A DNA stretch of 64,000 nt from Pisaster brevispinus. Its lineage: Eukaryota > Echinodermata > Asteroidea > Forcipulatida > Asteriidae. The stretch covers positions 13,052,742-13,116,741 of the forward strand of contig JAMKCF010000003.1 of assembly GCA_023634235.1 (NCBI GenBank), in the 5' to 3' direction. A program made the position numbers and the translations under genes. This document shows, piece by piece, positions 14,201 through 28,600 of this stretch. The stretch's first letter is position 1. Each line of letters starts with the position of its first letter. The notes beneath the pieces are model-generated. The model saw nothing but the letters and a program-made list of their open reading frames with translations, was not told the origin of the DNA and searched no databases.

Positions 14201-17200
14201 ATGTAGGTACTTCAGATTATGAGTTATACTGTACGCATTGTACTTGACATTTACCTGGCTGTATCACACAAAGACTACAAGCTTGTCTTGCTCTATGGTA
14301 AAATCAATGCAAAACCTAGCAATATTATAATCCCGCTGACAAAAATGTAAGGGTAAAAACAAATTATTATATGACAAAAAACGTAATATGCTAAAATCAT
14401 GAAATCAAACCAACCACTATTGTAGTTTTAAAAATAATGAACACGTTTGTAGCGGCAGAGCTTGAAACACCAACTGGAGCACTAACCAGAGCTACTTTAG
14501 CACTGGGCCAAGTAGCCCTACAGCCAAACAATTCATGCAGTCTACAATTTTCCAAACAGATATTTGTGAAGATTTCCAGGTGACTACTTGAACTTTTCAT
14601 ATCCAAACCGCATCCTAGAAGTTCAGCAGTTTCAAAAAGAAAGAAATATTGTACTTGTAGGTCTCGTAAAAAAATATATATAAAAATCCTGGAAAGTGAA
14701 AGTGCTGGGCCAAGCTACATGTACATGTACAAGACCTCTGGCCTAGTGGAGATTAATTTGAAACTCAAGCCGTGTACACTATATTTAGCTGATGTACTGT
14801 GTGTAGAGCCAATATGCAAAGATTTCTTGCCGATGTGCAAAAAGAAAAAAAAACCCATGTTTAACCTCATTTCAAGTATAAGGCTAGGTCCACGGCCCGG
14901 CAGTCAAGTGTACCATATGATGTAACAATCCCCAGAGTTCTTGACTATGATGGCACAGGAGGCAATCTCTCTGCAGCTACACCAGATGAAACAAATCTAA
15001 CTTTAGACTCGAGAGCCTCCATGGACCTTCCTCCATCCTGAGAAAGGTTGGGGAGCGCCAACCATGCAACCGGTGCCCTAACAACCCCCTATTTTTGGTA
15101 ACACTTTTATCTCCCAAGCAACCACCTCTAAACCGCCTCCGCCTAACCGCCCGCCGCCCCCCCCCCCCCCCCCCAGGCCAACGAGGAACCTCATTAAGAA
15201 GTTTTTTTTCCAAGAATCCTATTTATATTGCTTCCCCACTGGGAGAGTAGACTTTCAGCTTCTTATCAAACCATGAAATTTGATATCTGAACGGCCTCCT
15301 GCTGTCATGGCGGGAAACAGGCAGTGATTGAGGGGGACCTTTATTTCATCCTATAGCTCTAGGATTTCATGGCGTGGCTTCACACTGCAATCTGCGCTCA
15401 CAATCGCTGGTTGGGGATTCACAGACACAGGCATTTTCGGTGTGAATTATACCAATTCTTGCCGGCAAAGTAATATGTCCAGTGCATAGTGTACTTTAAT
15501 AATAATAGCGCATGTACATGTACTACCAATAAGGTACTCATCCAGGCACTTGCACAAAGAGACACACCTCAGACAGGTTTTTAATTTTGCTTTAAATTAC
15601 ATGTATTATGAGACCATTATTTATTTAGCACCTTACGAAGGATTGCAAGGTGCTGTGGAACATTTATTGCAGCCATCGCCAGTAACTCCAGGGCAAACCC
15701 CTTTTCTTTTCATTTTATCAATTGAGATTTTAGCAGTTCATTATAATTATTATCATATACTTCTGGTAATGAAACCATGATGAAACCAAGGATGCCTCAT
15801 AAGTGAACTTAATCACTGTAGCTCACAAGCCTTAGGAAACCTGTAAAACAAGGGTGCTTTTTATGAACCGGAAACACCCAGGTTAGCCCCATCTCTTCCA
15901 CACAGCAAGTGTGCTGGGTTCTTTTATGTGCACTACCACTCCTACATGTAGTACACAGGACCTAGGGCTTTAAGTCCCCTCCCAAGGACAAAGCAATCAC
16001 AGTTAAAGGACACAAGCCCAAGACCAGGACTCAACCCCACACTCTGTTGACCAGCAACACCACAGCTTGAGTTCGGTGCTCTTAAACTGCTAGGCCACGA
16101 CATGCCATAATATGCAAGTCTTATTAATCACAAGTTTACAAATTTCCTTATCACGGCATAAAGGAAAACTACATGTACATCATTGTCGTAAAAAAAAAAC
16201 ACTAAAAAAAACCCTCCTCATCCTGTGAAGATTTCATTAAATTCGGAGGTCAGGTTTTAACAGTGAAAATGGAAGAGGACAATTGAATCAAATAACTGTG
16301 ATTTGGGATCTTCAAATGCCAGCCAGGCTTCAACTGGTTGAGGATGAGGACTGCACACTGAACACACACACACACCACACAGTTTACCACTGTACCATGG
16401 CCAAATAGATGATCACTCAAGAAAGATTCAATTCCAACGAGGTTGCTTGAAGCATCTGAGAAATGAAGCAAGCTGCAATCACTGGGTGATCAAATGTCTG
16501 CATCAGCTGAACCCCCCCCCCCCATGGTACATGTACTATAGTCTTATTGGTACTATAGTACCATGATCCTATCTATCTACCCCCAAAAAATACTCAAGGC
16601 GCTTGAACAAACCATGGAGCTATAAACTAGTTTATAGCTCCATGAACAAACAGAGACATTTTAAGATAGGTTTTCCAATTTTGTCAAGTTATGACAACAA
16701 TTTACTTAGCACCTTATAAAGGGTTTGTAAACAAGTAGCTGTGGCATATTCAGCAGCCACTGCCAGAAAGACCAGGCCTTCTCTTAGCGATAAGTGTAAC
16801 TGTGGGTTCTTTCACGCGCATTACACAACACACGGGGACCTAGGGCTTTACGTCCCGAAGGATGAAGCAACACTGGTTTAGGCCTAAGGGTCTTGCTTAA
16901 GGACACAAATGTTAAGACCAGGAGTCCAGCTCACACACTCTGCTGGCCAGAAACACCAGGGCCCAATTTCATAGCGCTGTTTAACGGTTAAGCAAATTTT
17001 CGTGCTAACTATAGCAGAAAAATTTGCTTAAGCGTAAGCGTTTTTCACATGTTAGCAAGAAAATAAGGCAGCCATCTTGCGCGTTCACCATGGATTTGCA
17101 TTGTTACGTCATTCATTTTCATACAGTAAGCACCGGAAAGGTTAGCATGCCTTTTCGTGTGCTTACGGTTAGCAGCGCTACGAAATGGAAATCGCACAGT

Positions 17201-19594
17201 GAGCACCGAATCGGCCGTTAAGCAGCTCTATGAAACTGGGTCCAGGGCCCTATTTCATAGAGCTGCTTAAGCAGAAAATAATGCTTAACAATTTCCTGCT
17301 AAGCAGAAATGGGCAGGATACCAGTCACAAATTGTACACATGACATGGTAGTTTGGCTGGTAACCTTATTCTGGTAAGCAAAATGCTATTGTGCTTAGCA
17401 AATTTTTTGTGCTTAAGCAGCTCTATGAAATTGGGCCCAGAGCTTTGAGTCCAGTGTGCTTAACCGCTCAGTCAAGACACGTCACACAGTATACCCCTGT
17501 ACAACGGTCAAATGAAAGTTTACATCTCCATACACTGATCCTTACAGATCTCCCTTTCAAATCCGCACACAGTAAAATGTATGACACACTTTGGTAGAAC
17601 CACGGAGGTAGGCTTGGATGGAATTTCAGAAGTGACATTAAGGTCTTTCATTTTCTATGCAGCAGGCCTGATAACTTATATTCCTTGTAAAGGGCACACT
17701 GGGTGATGAAATTGAATCGTCCAGATTCCACCTCGGGATTGTACATTCTGCCACAATGCACTCAAGGGTAGCATTTCTCTTAATTCATTATAATAATTTC
17801 AAGGGATATAAATAATGTGCAATTCAAAACAGATCCTACAATTTTTTAATTTTTTTAAACAAATTGTGAATAAAAAAGAAAATAAACAGATAGCAGTACT
17901 GATAACTATTGCTTTGACATTGTACAATGTACAGCATACATGTATAACCACCTTGGCCCCAATTTCACATAGAGCTGCTTAAAGCTGAAATTATTGCTGA
18001 ACAATTTGTTGCTTATTAGCAGACATGAGCAGGATACCAGTCAAAAAAATTAATACATGTAACATGGTAGATTAGATGGTAACGTTATTCTGCTCGAGAT
18101 AATTTTGTTGTGCTTTCAAAAGCTACTTTTTGTAAGGCAGCTCTATAAAATTGGGTCCTGGTATACGTAGTGTGCAAAAATCCGGCAGAATCTGGCCTTT
18201 ACGCACGAATACAAAGTGCTTTAGAAGATAATTCTTGCTAAATTAAAGTCAGCTTTTTAATTCTATATTCCAACGCTAATTTCATGGCGAGGCAGTGTAA
18301 TGATTTATCACTGTATCGTTCTTTTGCTTTGAGTGTTTGTTATGTAAAGTATTTTTTAGCCTATTGCTTGTTTCTTACATCATGTACTTGTAGTGGCACA
18401 TACAGTGTACATGTGTATTGTTTTAACACACAGGATTAGAATTTCATGTTTTTACATGTATGCCACGATGAAGAAAATGCAATAAATGAATGAAAAATTA
18501 AATATAACATCAAACTGTACGCATGACACTTTTAAATTACATGGATGTCAAAATTACTGTCAAATTAAAAATAAAAAATTTCCCGTAAATGCATTAAGGA
18601 TACCAAAAAAAACCTGTCATTTATAAAAAACAGATCTTACATGAAAACAGCAGATGGGCAGCTGTAGGTGATGAACACTTTGATAAATACTCATCACATG
18701 GCCCGTAATCAAATAACGGGGACGTCAAAAATGATTTTCAAATTGACAAAAATTAATGTTTGTAGTTTTTCAAAACCCTTTCTCGTCAGCGCCGAGAGCA
18801 AGACGTCAAGCTGGTTGCGTTAATTCAATTCATCCAGCATGAACCACCGTACCCTTAGGAAACATTTTCCCGCTGTAAATTGATTATCTCTAACGACCTT
18901 ACTTTCAGGGGTTATTGGCTTTGGCATCCCTGAATTGTACCTGAACAGAAGAGAGGCATCCGTCTTTGAGAAAGTGAGAATGCATGTACTTTTAGAGATC
19001 GATGGATTCTACTAGTGTTAAAAGGAAAGTTACATACATCAGTTGGTTTTTTTTTTTAATACGAGTACGTAAGACGTGTACATACATTAAAATCCTCCAG
19101 TCTTCAAGACAAATACAGCATGGACCCAAATCACCTAACGCCATCATCACACTAATCTTGATTGTGCTCTTTTTGGCCATCATTTTCCCCATGTGTTACA
19201 CTGTGTACATGTAGTGTGCATTTTAAGCAATGTGTGCCTGTTTAAACGCCCACCATACATTGTACATGTAACAATAGGACTCTGCAAATGCCAGACAAGG
19301 CAAGACTGAAGACTGCAAATTTTTTCTAGGGCTACAACCCTTGCCATATCTCGTTGGGCCCCCGCCCCCCCCCCCCTTCGATGTTGGATCTCATTGCACA
19401 TTTTGCGCTCCAGCTGGGGTTAACAACATTGAGCGGGGGAGTGGAGGAACGGGGGAGGGTATGATTAATGTCACATGGCCCAAGCATTTTGGCCGGGATT
19501 GTAGGCCTACATGTTATTTCTTGCATTGTTGTTTCTGTTTTGGTTTTTGTACATGTAGTTCTTTGATTCTTTGTAATGTTGTGGTGGAATAAAC

Positions 19595-19631
<37 letters not shown>

Positions 19632-22600
19632 TTTACCTATTATGGACAACATATCCGTGTTTGTTTAATCTTTATTTGTATTCTCTTGTTTCTCATGACA
19701 TGAGTCTCAAATTGCCCGAATACTTTCATCAATTATTGTGGGTGAGAGCAGACTACTTCTCATGGAACATAAACTATGTGTGTTCAATATTTATACATGT
19801 TTTGTACCATCATGACCATGTCGGCCTATTATGTGCATGTAAAGTACATGTACATGTATGCCCTTGCTCTATGCTTAAATACAGCACAGGGTATGCATTA
19901 AAAAATACATTAAGTGTAATGTATGCACACTTAAATACCTAGTGCTCTAATGAGGCAAATCAAGTACTTCCAATGAAGCCTAATCATAGACGCTCATCAG
20001 TTGTACCATGGAGGTTTCTACCTCCATGGTTGTACACATAATATCAATTCACTATGTACACATCTCTATGGTTGTAATCTGCATTGATACCAATTTACAA
20101 ATGTGTGTGTGTGTGTTGTACAATGCACCTGTCCCTCAGTATACCATGTACCTGTCCTCAGATCGAGGACAAGCTCTTATCTCTCATGGTCCAATAAGAT
20201 GATTTAGATGGTGTCCACATAGCCTGGCCTTACACATATTGATCTCCTGTGACAGCAAGGCATCAATCTCGCCCCCCCCCCCCACCCCCTTTAAAATTGT
20301 ATCAACTGCACTTCTAGGTCACTCTATTATTATTGATTCTCCCTATCTCTGGCAAAGCAGGCACTGTTCAGGAAAGGAGCTCTCCCTCAATGGGACATAT
20401 GGTCCACTACACTTAAAGGGAGGGTGCATATGTACCTTAAGCAATTATTACTCTACAAGTGAATGACCATAAAAACTGACTTGGTAAAGAGCACTGGAGA
20501 GCTGTTTGCTAGATTCAACACCGTAAGGAGTATTTTAGTTTTAGAGAAAGAGGTCATTTTTCACCAACAAATTTGAATCTGGAGAGGCTTTAGTAGGCAT
20601 GAAGCCTTTCTCAGGCATCTGAAAGCACCCAATTGTATGCAGCAAGGATGGGTTTTCTCTTTAATTATTTTCTTGTAACTTTGATGACCAATTGAGTCCA
20701 AAATGTTCACAGGTTTGTTATTTTATTCACATGTTGGGATACACCAAGTGGGGATGCTGGTCTTTGACAATAACCAAAAATCATTATCCAAATAGAATAT
20801 TTTTCACTTAACTTCATTCCCCTCCACAACCCCCCCCCCTTCAGAATACAAGGTCCCGATGAATCAAGTTTTACACCCACGTCCTGAGCTTAATCTCACT
20901 TCTGAACTGTACTTGATTATGCTGACATCATTACATGGAGCGCATAAATCAACCTTTTTTTTAATATCATGCTACCACCATCGTGCCTACAGGCAAACCA
21001 GCAAAAGTATACAGATTCTTTGATGTAACAGGTGCCAGACTATTCATTCTCATCCAGCCTCATTTTGAAAATGCTTTGGAATGAGAGAAAGATGTTTTGC
21101 TTTTTGTCCCCATCTTTTTTTTTTTTACTTATTTATTTATTTCTGTTTTTCTTTTAGAAAGACGGTTATCAGTGCTATTACTTTATTTCTCCCTGCACAA
21201 CATTAACAAAATAACTAATTACACAGAAATATCATAAATTTTAACCAAATATATCAAGAAATGTGGGGATAACAAAATTCTACTAGACAAAAGTAGTCCC
21301 AATTCCATGTAGATTATCCAATTGCCCAAGTGAAGAATTTAGAAGGATTTGGGCCAGCAGGCCCATATAACCATTGCTTATCACAGGGTCAGGCATTCCA
21401 ATCTCATCTAAATCCAAACAGCTTGGTGTGGGGTGACATGTAAGAGAAGAGGATATGGAAGGATTTTTTTCTAACCAAACTGCCGATGAATTCCAAGAAA
21501 TCAAATGACTACTCCAAGTTGATGAGCTCCTTGGGGGGAAAACAAACTCAAGAGAGACAGGGTCTTGCTTTTATGCCGCAACTGATGAAGCAAGCGGTGG
21601 GCAGCACTCGCTTAATGAAATTTGTAATGAAACACTACGGGTGTGGTGTCATGTTTTGAAGTTATGGATTACATTCATTGTCTTCTGGACGTCTGCATCG
21701 GAAAACTTGTTGGTTTAATTAAGTTTACTTCTCGGTATGTCATGTATGTACACCCACTTCAGAGTCATAACAGAGACTAAAGCCTGGTTCATACTTCCTG
21801 CGAATGCGAATGCCAAGAAAATTAAACATTACAAATTTGCGAACAAACAAGCCGCGATAGTTGAGCTGTTCTCAACTCTTACATGTACATGTACCATGAA
21901 ACATTCCCAGCAAAAAACAGAGATGTGACATCAAATTTCGCTTCGCATTCGCATTGGCAGGAAGTATTAAACCGGACTTTAGAACTCAGGGAAGGGGGGA
22001 GGGGGTTGAGAGTAGAAATTTCAATCAGATTCCTCATCTTACATTGATGTGCAGTACATACGCTGACATCAGAAACTTAAAGTCATCAATAATCAGTTCC
22101 TATACCAAGCTTTATCTACAGGCATCTCAAAATGCTTATAAGTTTAAGATACATGTAGGTCATAGTGGGACCTTTTTATAGCACCTTGTGAGTTTACAAG
22201 GTGGTGCGGTGCAATCAGCTGCACCAGGGCAAACTCTTCTCTTAGCGAGAAGTGTAAAGTTCTCTTAACACGCAGTATTACACAACACACACAGGACCTA
22301 CATGTACGGTTTTACGCCCCGTTTGAAGGACGAAGCAATAATGGGTTTAAAAAAAACTTGCTTAAGGACACGAGTGTCAACAACAGGGCCCAATTTCATG
22401 GAGCTGCTTAAGCAGAAAATAATGTTGAACAATTTCCTGCTAAGCAGAAATGAGCAGGATACCAGTCATAAATTGTACACGTGACATGGTAGTTTGGCTG
22501 GTAACCTTATTCTGGTGAGCAAAATTTTCATGTGCCTAGCAAGTTTTTGTGCTTAAGCAGCTCTATGAAATTGGGCCCTGGACTCAGACCCATACTCCAC

Positions 22601-25600
22601 TGATAATCAAATTGATTTCAGTCTAAACCAGTATTCTTTAAGACTCAGTTCCAGCAGTCTCTGGCTGCGACACTCTCTCTCCCCCCCCCCCCCATCTCAA
22701 TTATGTTCAAGCTTCATTGTATTCTGAGGGCACTATTGTCCACTTCACACAGTCCTCGTCAATCAACATGTTGTTGCCGGCGCAGTGAACTGACCCCTTC
22801 AAAGATGCCACCTAGTTCTCAGTCGTTTTGTCCAAATGCATTCATTCTATCGGCTGTGACATTCAATTGTCATCCTCAATAGCACTATTTGTCAAGCTTT
22901 TCAGCTGTTATGAATATGTGTTTGGGTGAGCTTCCTACGCACGTACAGGCATGAAACAGTGAATGGAAACTTAATACAGAACTTTTGTATTTAGTTCGTT
23001 TTTCTTTTGTTCAAATAAAAACATTACAATTCAGGCTGTAGATTCATATAGTATTTTTTATTTTAAAGCTTTGTTACGTTGCTATGGTACTAGTGTTGTC
23101 AAAATTCACATACCTGTACACCATGCACAGCCCATGTGTGTACGTATTGTGTATCGTGGACATTAACACCAAAATATTATAATGTTTTAAAATCTCATTA
23201 AACATTTTGATTAAATTGATATTTTGTTAAAAAAGGCACGTCAAAAATAAATAGTACAGTACATGCTCATTATGCATTAAGTGTACGTTCATTTTTGTAC
23301 AAAATGCACTCAGTGGGATTTCACAAAGCACTAAGTTTCATCTGAAAAGATGAGTTTCCGGGATCACCATAGTGATTTGGATTGTGACATCACGCTTTGC
23401 TTAGCAACTAAGATGTATACACATCTTAAGATCAATCTCAGCTCTTTGTGAATTTTGAGTTGTGTTAAATACATACAAGGCTTGATCATCACGTGAACAT
23501 GCGTTGAAGGATAGACAGTGTTCTCCCTTATTTGGTCTGCTGGCCAGTTGCCATTTAAAACACCCGAGGACCAGTCAAAATTCTGTCCAGCTTGTCCTGC
23601 TGGCTAGTTTATCACTGAAGACCCATCGCTACATGAAAACCTCTTCACATTACTTCAAATTACAAGTCCCATACTAATGGCAATGTTGAAAGAAAACCTT
23701 AAAATATGGACCAGTGAAAAAAGCTGGGGGACCGGTGAAGTGACAAGCTTAACTGGTCCTGCTGGCTAGTCACTGAAAAAGTTGAGGGCAAACCCTGGGC
23801 CCAATTTCATAGAGCTGCTTAAGCAGAAAATAATGCTTAACAATTTCCTGCTAAGCAGAAATGAGCAGGATACCAGTCACAAATTGTACACATGACAAGG
23901 TAGTTTGGCTGGTAACCTTATTCTGGTAAGCAACATTTTATTGTGCTTAGCAAATTTTTGTGCTTAAGCAACTCTATGAAATTGGGCCCTGATCGGATGC
24001 CCATAGCTACACCCTTAGCCACAGCCACAGCCACAGCCACAGCCATAGCTGCCAATTCAGGCACAGCCCTAGTTCCTAACATATACATGTACTTTTTCTC
24101 AGTGAAAAAGTGGCATTGCTTTTTTTACTCTCGTTTGTTCGTTGCGGTTTCTAAATGTAGTGCATGTATGACTGTTGTTTTATATCCCTTGAGTATCCCT
24201 TTCTAGGAAAACAAATCAATATCATACATTTTGACACAACTTTCGTACAAGCTCATACATGTACAGCAACATTGGTAAAATTCTAACACACCTACTGTAA
24301 GTCAAGCACTAAAAATTGCACTAGATCACATTCCAAAAGATGGGGGGGAAAAAATGTTTCACTACACCTCAGTTTGCTAGTTGACAAACACCAGTCACAT
24401 CACGCTTGTTTAGAACAAAAAACATCGCACACGATTTTAAGGCGAAAGTTACAAAGTAGCCCACAGGAATTAATTCACAAAACCAATTAATCAGATCTTA
24501 GAGACGGAATGTCATTAGGCCCAGAGCCGTGCCTACATTGTAGATGACAATGTGTACAGTGTACAGAATCAGCTGCATGCAGTAGCTAAAATGCCCAGCA
24601 TCATTTGTTCCTGAGAGGGGGAAGGGTACACATCAATTCTTCATTTTGTAGGGAATCTAATTCTCAACAAGTGTGCACTGAGCAAACAACACAAAAACAG
24701 ATTCACTCAAAAGTCAATATGAATTTTATTACTCCAACGGGGATAGTGCTACGTGTTTACTCAACCTCATTCCCAGTGGTGTACAAACTTGACGTGCTAT
24801 TTTTTCCCCCAGATTGCCTCGCTCGATCATTTACCCTGGAAGACTTTGAAATATCCAAATAAATTGGATATTGTAATGAGTCCCGTGGCCGATCCACTCT
24901 ACATGCGTGCTCAAAATGGAAATTAAATCCGTTAAGTATCAGGCCTGCAAGTAATTCCTGATAAATGGTTTACTCATGTCTCTACAATGGCATGTACATG
25001 TATGTATAGATCCCTTGCACAACGCAAAACGCACCTCCGAACAATGCGCATCTCCCATTTCCATCATTTTGTGGCGGACCTAAAATGGTGGACAGGATAG
25101 GCATGTGTGAGTGCGCTGCGCGTTGTGTAAGGGGTCTATTGCTCTTTTCCTCGACGAAATAACTGTGGCCGAAATTGTGTCGAGTGATATTGGTTGCTTG
25201 GATCTAGACCAATCAAGAAATATTGATCTCTAACCCACATACGGGTGTTGTGACCCACATACAAACATTGCAAACAGAATGGCATGATAAATTCAATTAG
25301 TTTACGAAGAGCAAATTTTAGACAGCTGCTTTTGAAAAAATGCACAAAGATATTACCGGCCAAAATTGTTTAATTTACAGAATGCATTGTAGTCCTCGTG
25401 CTTAGTTCTTGTGTTTAAATTTGTAAGCTGTAAGCTGCAGCATATTTTCTGTGTGACAACACTTTGAAGTTGGGTTCTGCTTAACGCTAGCTAACTTCCA
25501 TCCCAACTTTAGAATCGTCCTAACTGTTGCATCATCCCAACCGTAGCATCATCCCAACTACACTTGGCACAGGTCCCAACTTGAGCGTTACAGTTGGGAC

Positions 25601-28600
25601 GTCCCAACTACAGCTGGGATTGCCTGATAACAAGTGTAATTAGTGGACCTCTAAAGCAATTTTCAATCCTTCTTGACTTTGAACGGGGCTTGTACATGAT
25701 TATTCGTCGGTAATTATCACAGAAAAACTTGAGAGAAAAAAATTGATATTGAATCCATTATTCCATGTCATGTACCCCCGCCATCTGCAACAATCAGCCT
25801 AGTGTTGCCACTATTCACTGTTAGTATACAGCATATGTACAAAAACAGGTTTAGTCTAAATATTTTGGCACCTCCAAACAAAGATATTGACAAAATAAGG
25901 AGACCACCAACATTAGGACTAGGATACATGTAGCTCAGGCGGTAGAGCCCTGGCATGTTAATCAGGAGGTCGCCGGCTAAATTCCCGCTCTGGTCAATTT
26001 TTCTTCATGGTTCCCAATGGTTCCCAATGGTTCCAACTTTTTCCCTTGCTTCCAAGACACTCCAAGACTTGTGCAGTCACGAACACATGTATTCACGAAA
26101 ACCTTAACCCTATCCAAAAACTGCTAATGCCCCCCGAACCGATCACTGCCAGAGGGCGCTATCATTCCTGTAGCTGCTATCACAGGAGCTGTGCTAGCAG
26201 TTCGTGGATGATAGCGGTTAAAGGAATAATAGCGCCCTCTAGTGGCAACAAGGTTTTTTCGTGACTATTCGTGATTACACAACTGGAGCGTCTTGGAACC
26301 GAGACTAGACAAATATTTTGCTATGCAAAATTGCTACATGAAAAAATTGGCCTACAGGGATAAAACAGAAACTGAGTTTTCCAACTACTGTAAATGTATT
26401 AGATACATGTACATGTAGTAAAAAAAAAAAGAAACACTGAAACTACCATTAAGGTACTCATTAAAATACAGAATTATCAAGAGACAAGTTTAAAAAGGCA
26501 GACCAAATTAAATTTTGCAATATTTTTCAAAATGATAATAAGTATTTTCTTGAAGTGTTCAGATTTTTTTTTTCCTGGAAGTGTGCCGAGTGCAATGTAG
26601 CTTCCGTATCGAGAAAAAACCTACAGTCATTACATCTTTTAAGACTGACGACCGACAACCATCCAGGATCTACACTCAGTGGTAAAACCAATACTAACTG
26701 TATTTGCACGCTATATCCTGCCAGGATTTAAACCCAATCTCACTCAAGCATGCACCCTGTTCTTGGCACTTGCCACTTCCCTGGATGTTCAGGGCAGTCT
26801 TAATGCTATTTATATCTGGGCCAGCAGATGTAATATGTCGGTGTAATATCTGGGGTAACACATGTCAATAGTGAAGGCATAATCACATTCACGATTAACA
26901 GGTAAGGGCCTCTTTCATCATTGTAGTATGCATACATAATGTGTAAATTTACAGGAGAGGTTTCAAAAGCCGATCAAATTTTTGTTTAAACACTTTGAGT
27001 GTTCAGGATGCACTTCTAAAATGTCATAAAAGGAAATGGCCAAATGTCTGATATACGTGTGAAATTATTTTTGCATTTCCTCATGAATCGTGATTAGATT
27101 TACATAGTTAAATGATCCTTTTTTTTTGCAAACGAACAGATGTGTTGCATAATCTACACAGCAAGTTTGTCCCCATGCGCAAGCTAGCATATCAGACCCT
27201 TATTACTGATAGCAAAAAAACAAAAACAAAAAACACCTTTGAAATAAAAAAACTAAAATATTTCTTTTATACTTTTCAATTTAAGATCAAAGCAATGTAA
27301 AAAATATTTAAAGGTCCTCGCTTCAAATCAGCGTGCTTAGGCCAATTTTGCAAAATTTGGGTCCAAAACGTCCCCAAGTTTTTGAATATCCTGAGCAGAA
27401 CCCTGCATGGTAAACATTGTAAACAATGAGTATACAGTGTACGTAACAGTAAGACCTCGACGGTGCTATTGACCCGATCACCACAGCAGCCTACATGTAG
27501 ATCTTGGTTGCGCCATTTTGGGTATCCGCTTCCCCGTGTGTTAATGTGCAAGGTGTGCATTTTAGGCAGCGTATGCGCACCATATCTGCATATTGACTTG
27601 CAAAATGGCAGACCGCGGGTAGGCGGTCAGTACATGTACATTGTAGCCACATGTGAAGTCAGCGAAAAGGGTCAATACATGTAGAAATATTTTGCACATC
27701 CCCTGCATTGCCGTATATGGTAATGAATCATGATGACAGCAGAGATACCAACATTTACATCTTGTAATCATAATATGGACAAAGTTTGCATGATCTGGGA
27801 GATTTTAAATTTTTTTTATCAGAACATGGGAAGATTGGTTTATTTTCAGGGAGCTTTCTGCAGAATCAGGGAGAGTTGGCAGCACTGTGACAGCAGTGTT
27901 TTCACTGCCCATTCCAACATGAGGCTGCCCTCATTCCTACTTCCAGTTACCATCTTGCTCCCCACCACCACCTCACTGTGAAGATTTGCAATAAAAAGAA
28001 ACTTAAATGCCACTCAAAATAATCATTTTGTGACATTTGATGAGCTTTTTCCTTGAGCTTTTTCATGGCAATTTGGATAAAGTGTAGATGGATCAATCAG
28101 GCATTTTGTGTGATGGCTGCCTTCTTGACAGCTTGCAGTCTGTGTTAATTTTGCTTCAATCATCAATCTGAATTTGTATCACCTTGCTTAGTTCATCAGC
28201 CAGGGTTAAACACTGGATGACAGTAAAAGGGGGAAAGAAAAAAAAAACCTGAAAACTGTTCATTCATTCACGATTTCTGATTTCATGATGATAAAAAAGG
28301 TCCTTGAAGCAGACTGCATGGCATGGATGGCAATTTAATTTTGTTCAAGGTACAGTAGGTTTCAATATTGTTTTAATTATTTTTTTAAATTGTTTTTTTA
28401 AACAGTATTGATTTTTTTTTTTATGAGATCCCAAATGAGCAGATGCCCTGGATTGGTTATCATTGAAACAAACATCAAAGAACTACATGTACACAAACTA
28501 TGTTGACTGCCGGTCATAGATTCATAGGGCGTTCCAATTTGCCAAGTGTGGTGCGCATGCGCGCATACCAAATAGGTACTTTTTTGGTGTCTACATGTTG

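Larger units (their letters stand above)
16588..17490 (-). mobile_element. S1 SINE copy split by two nested MITEs
   Basis: SINE sequence from 16588 to 16959 resumes after 17437 with AGAGCTTTGAGTCCAGTGTGCTTAACCGCTC. Two GGCCCAATTT-type MITEs sit between, separated by CAG trinucleotides. Confidence 0.8.

Noticed and set aside
13857..14222. 121-aa plus-strand frame
   Set aside because: Begins in the end of a MITE and runs into ACATGTA-rich sequence; no splice or domain support.
25915..26000. Possible tRNA gene (TAGCTCAGGCGGTAGAGC)
   Set aside because: B box is degraded and the context is shared with the copy at 43089, so it is a SINE head.
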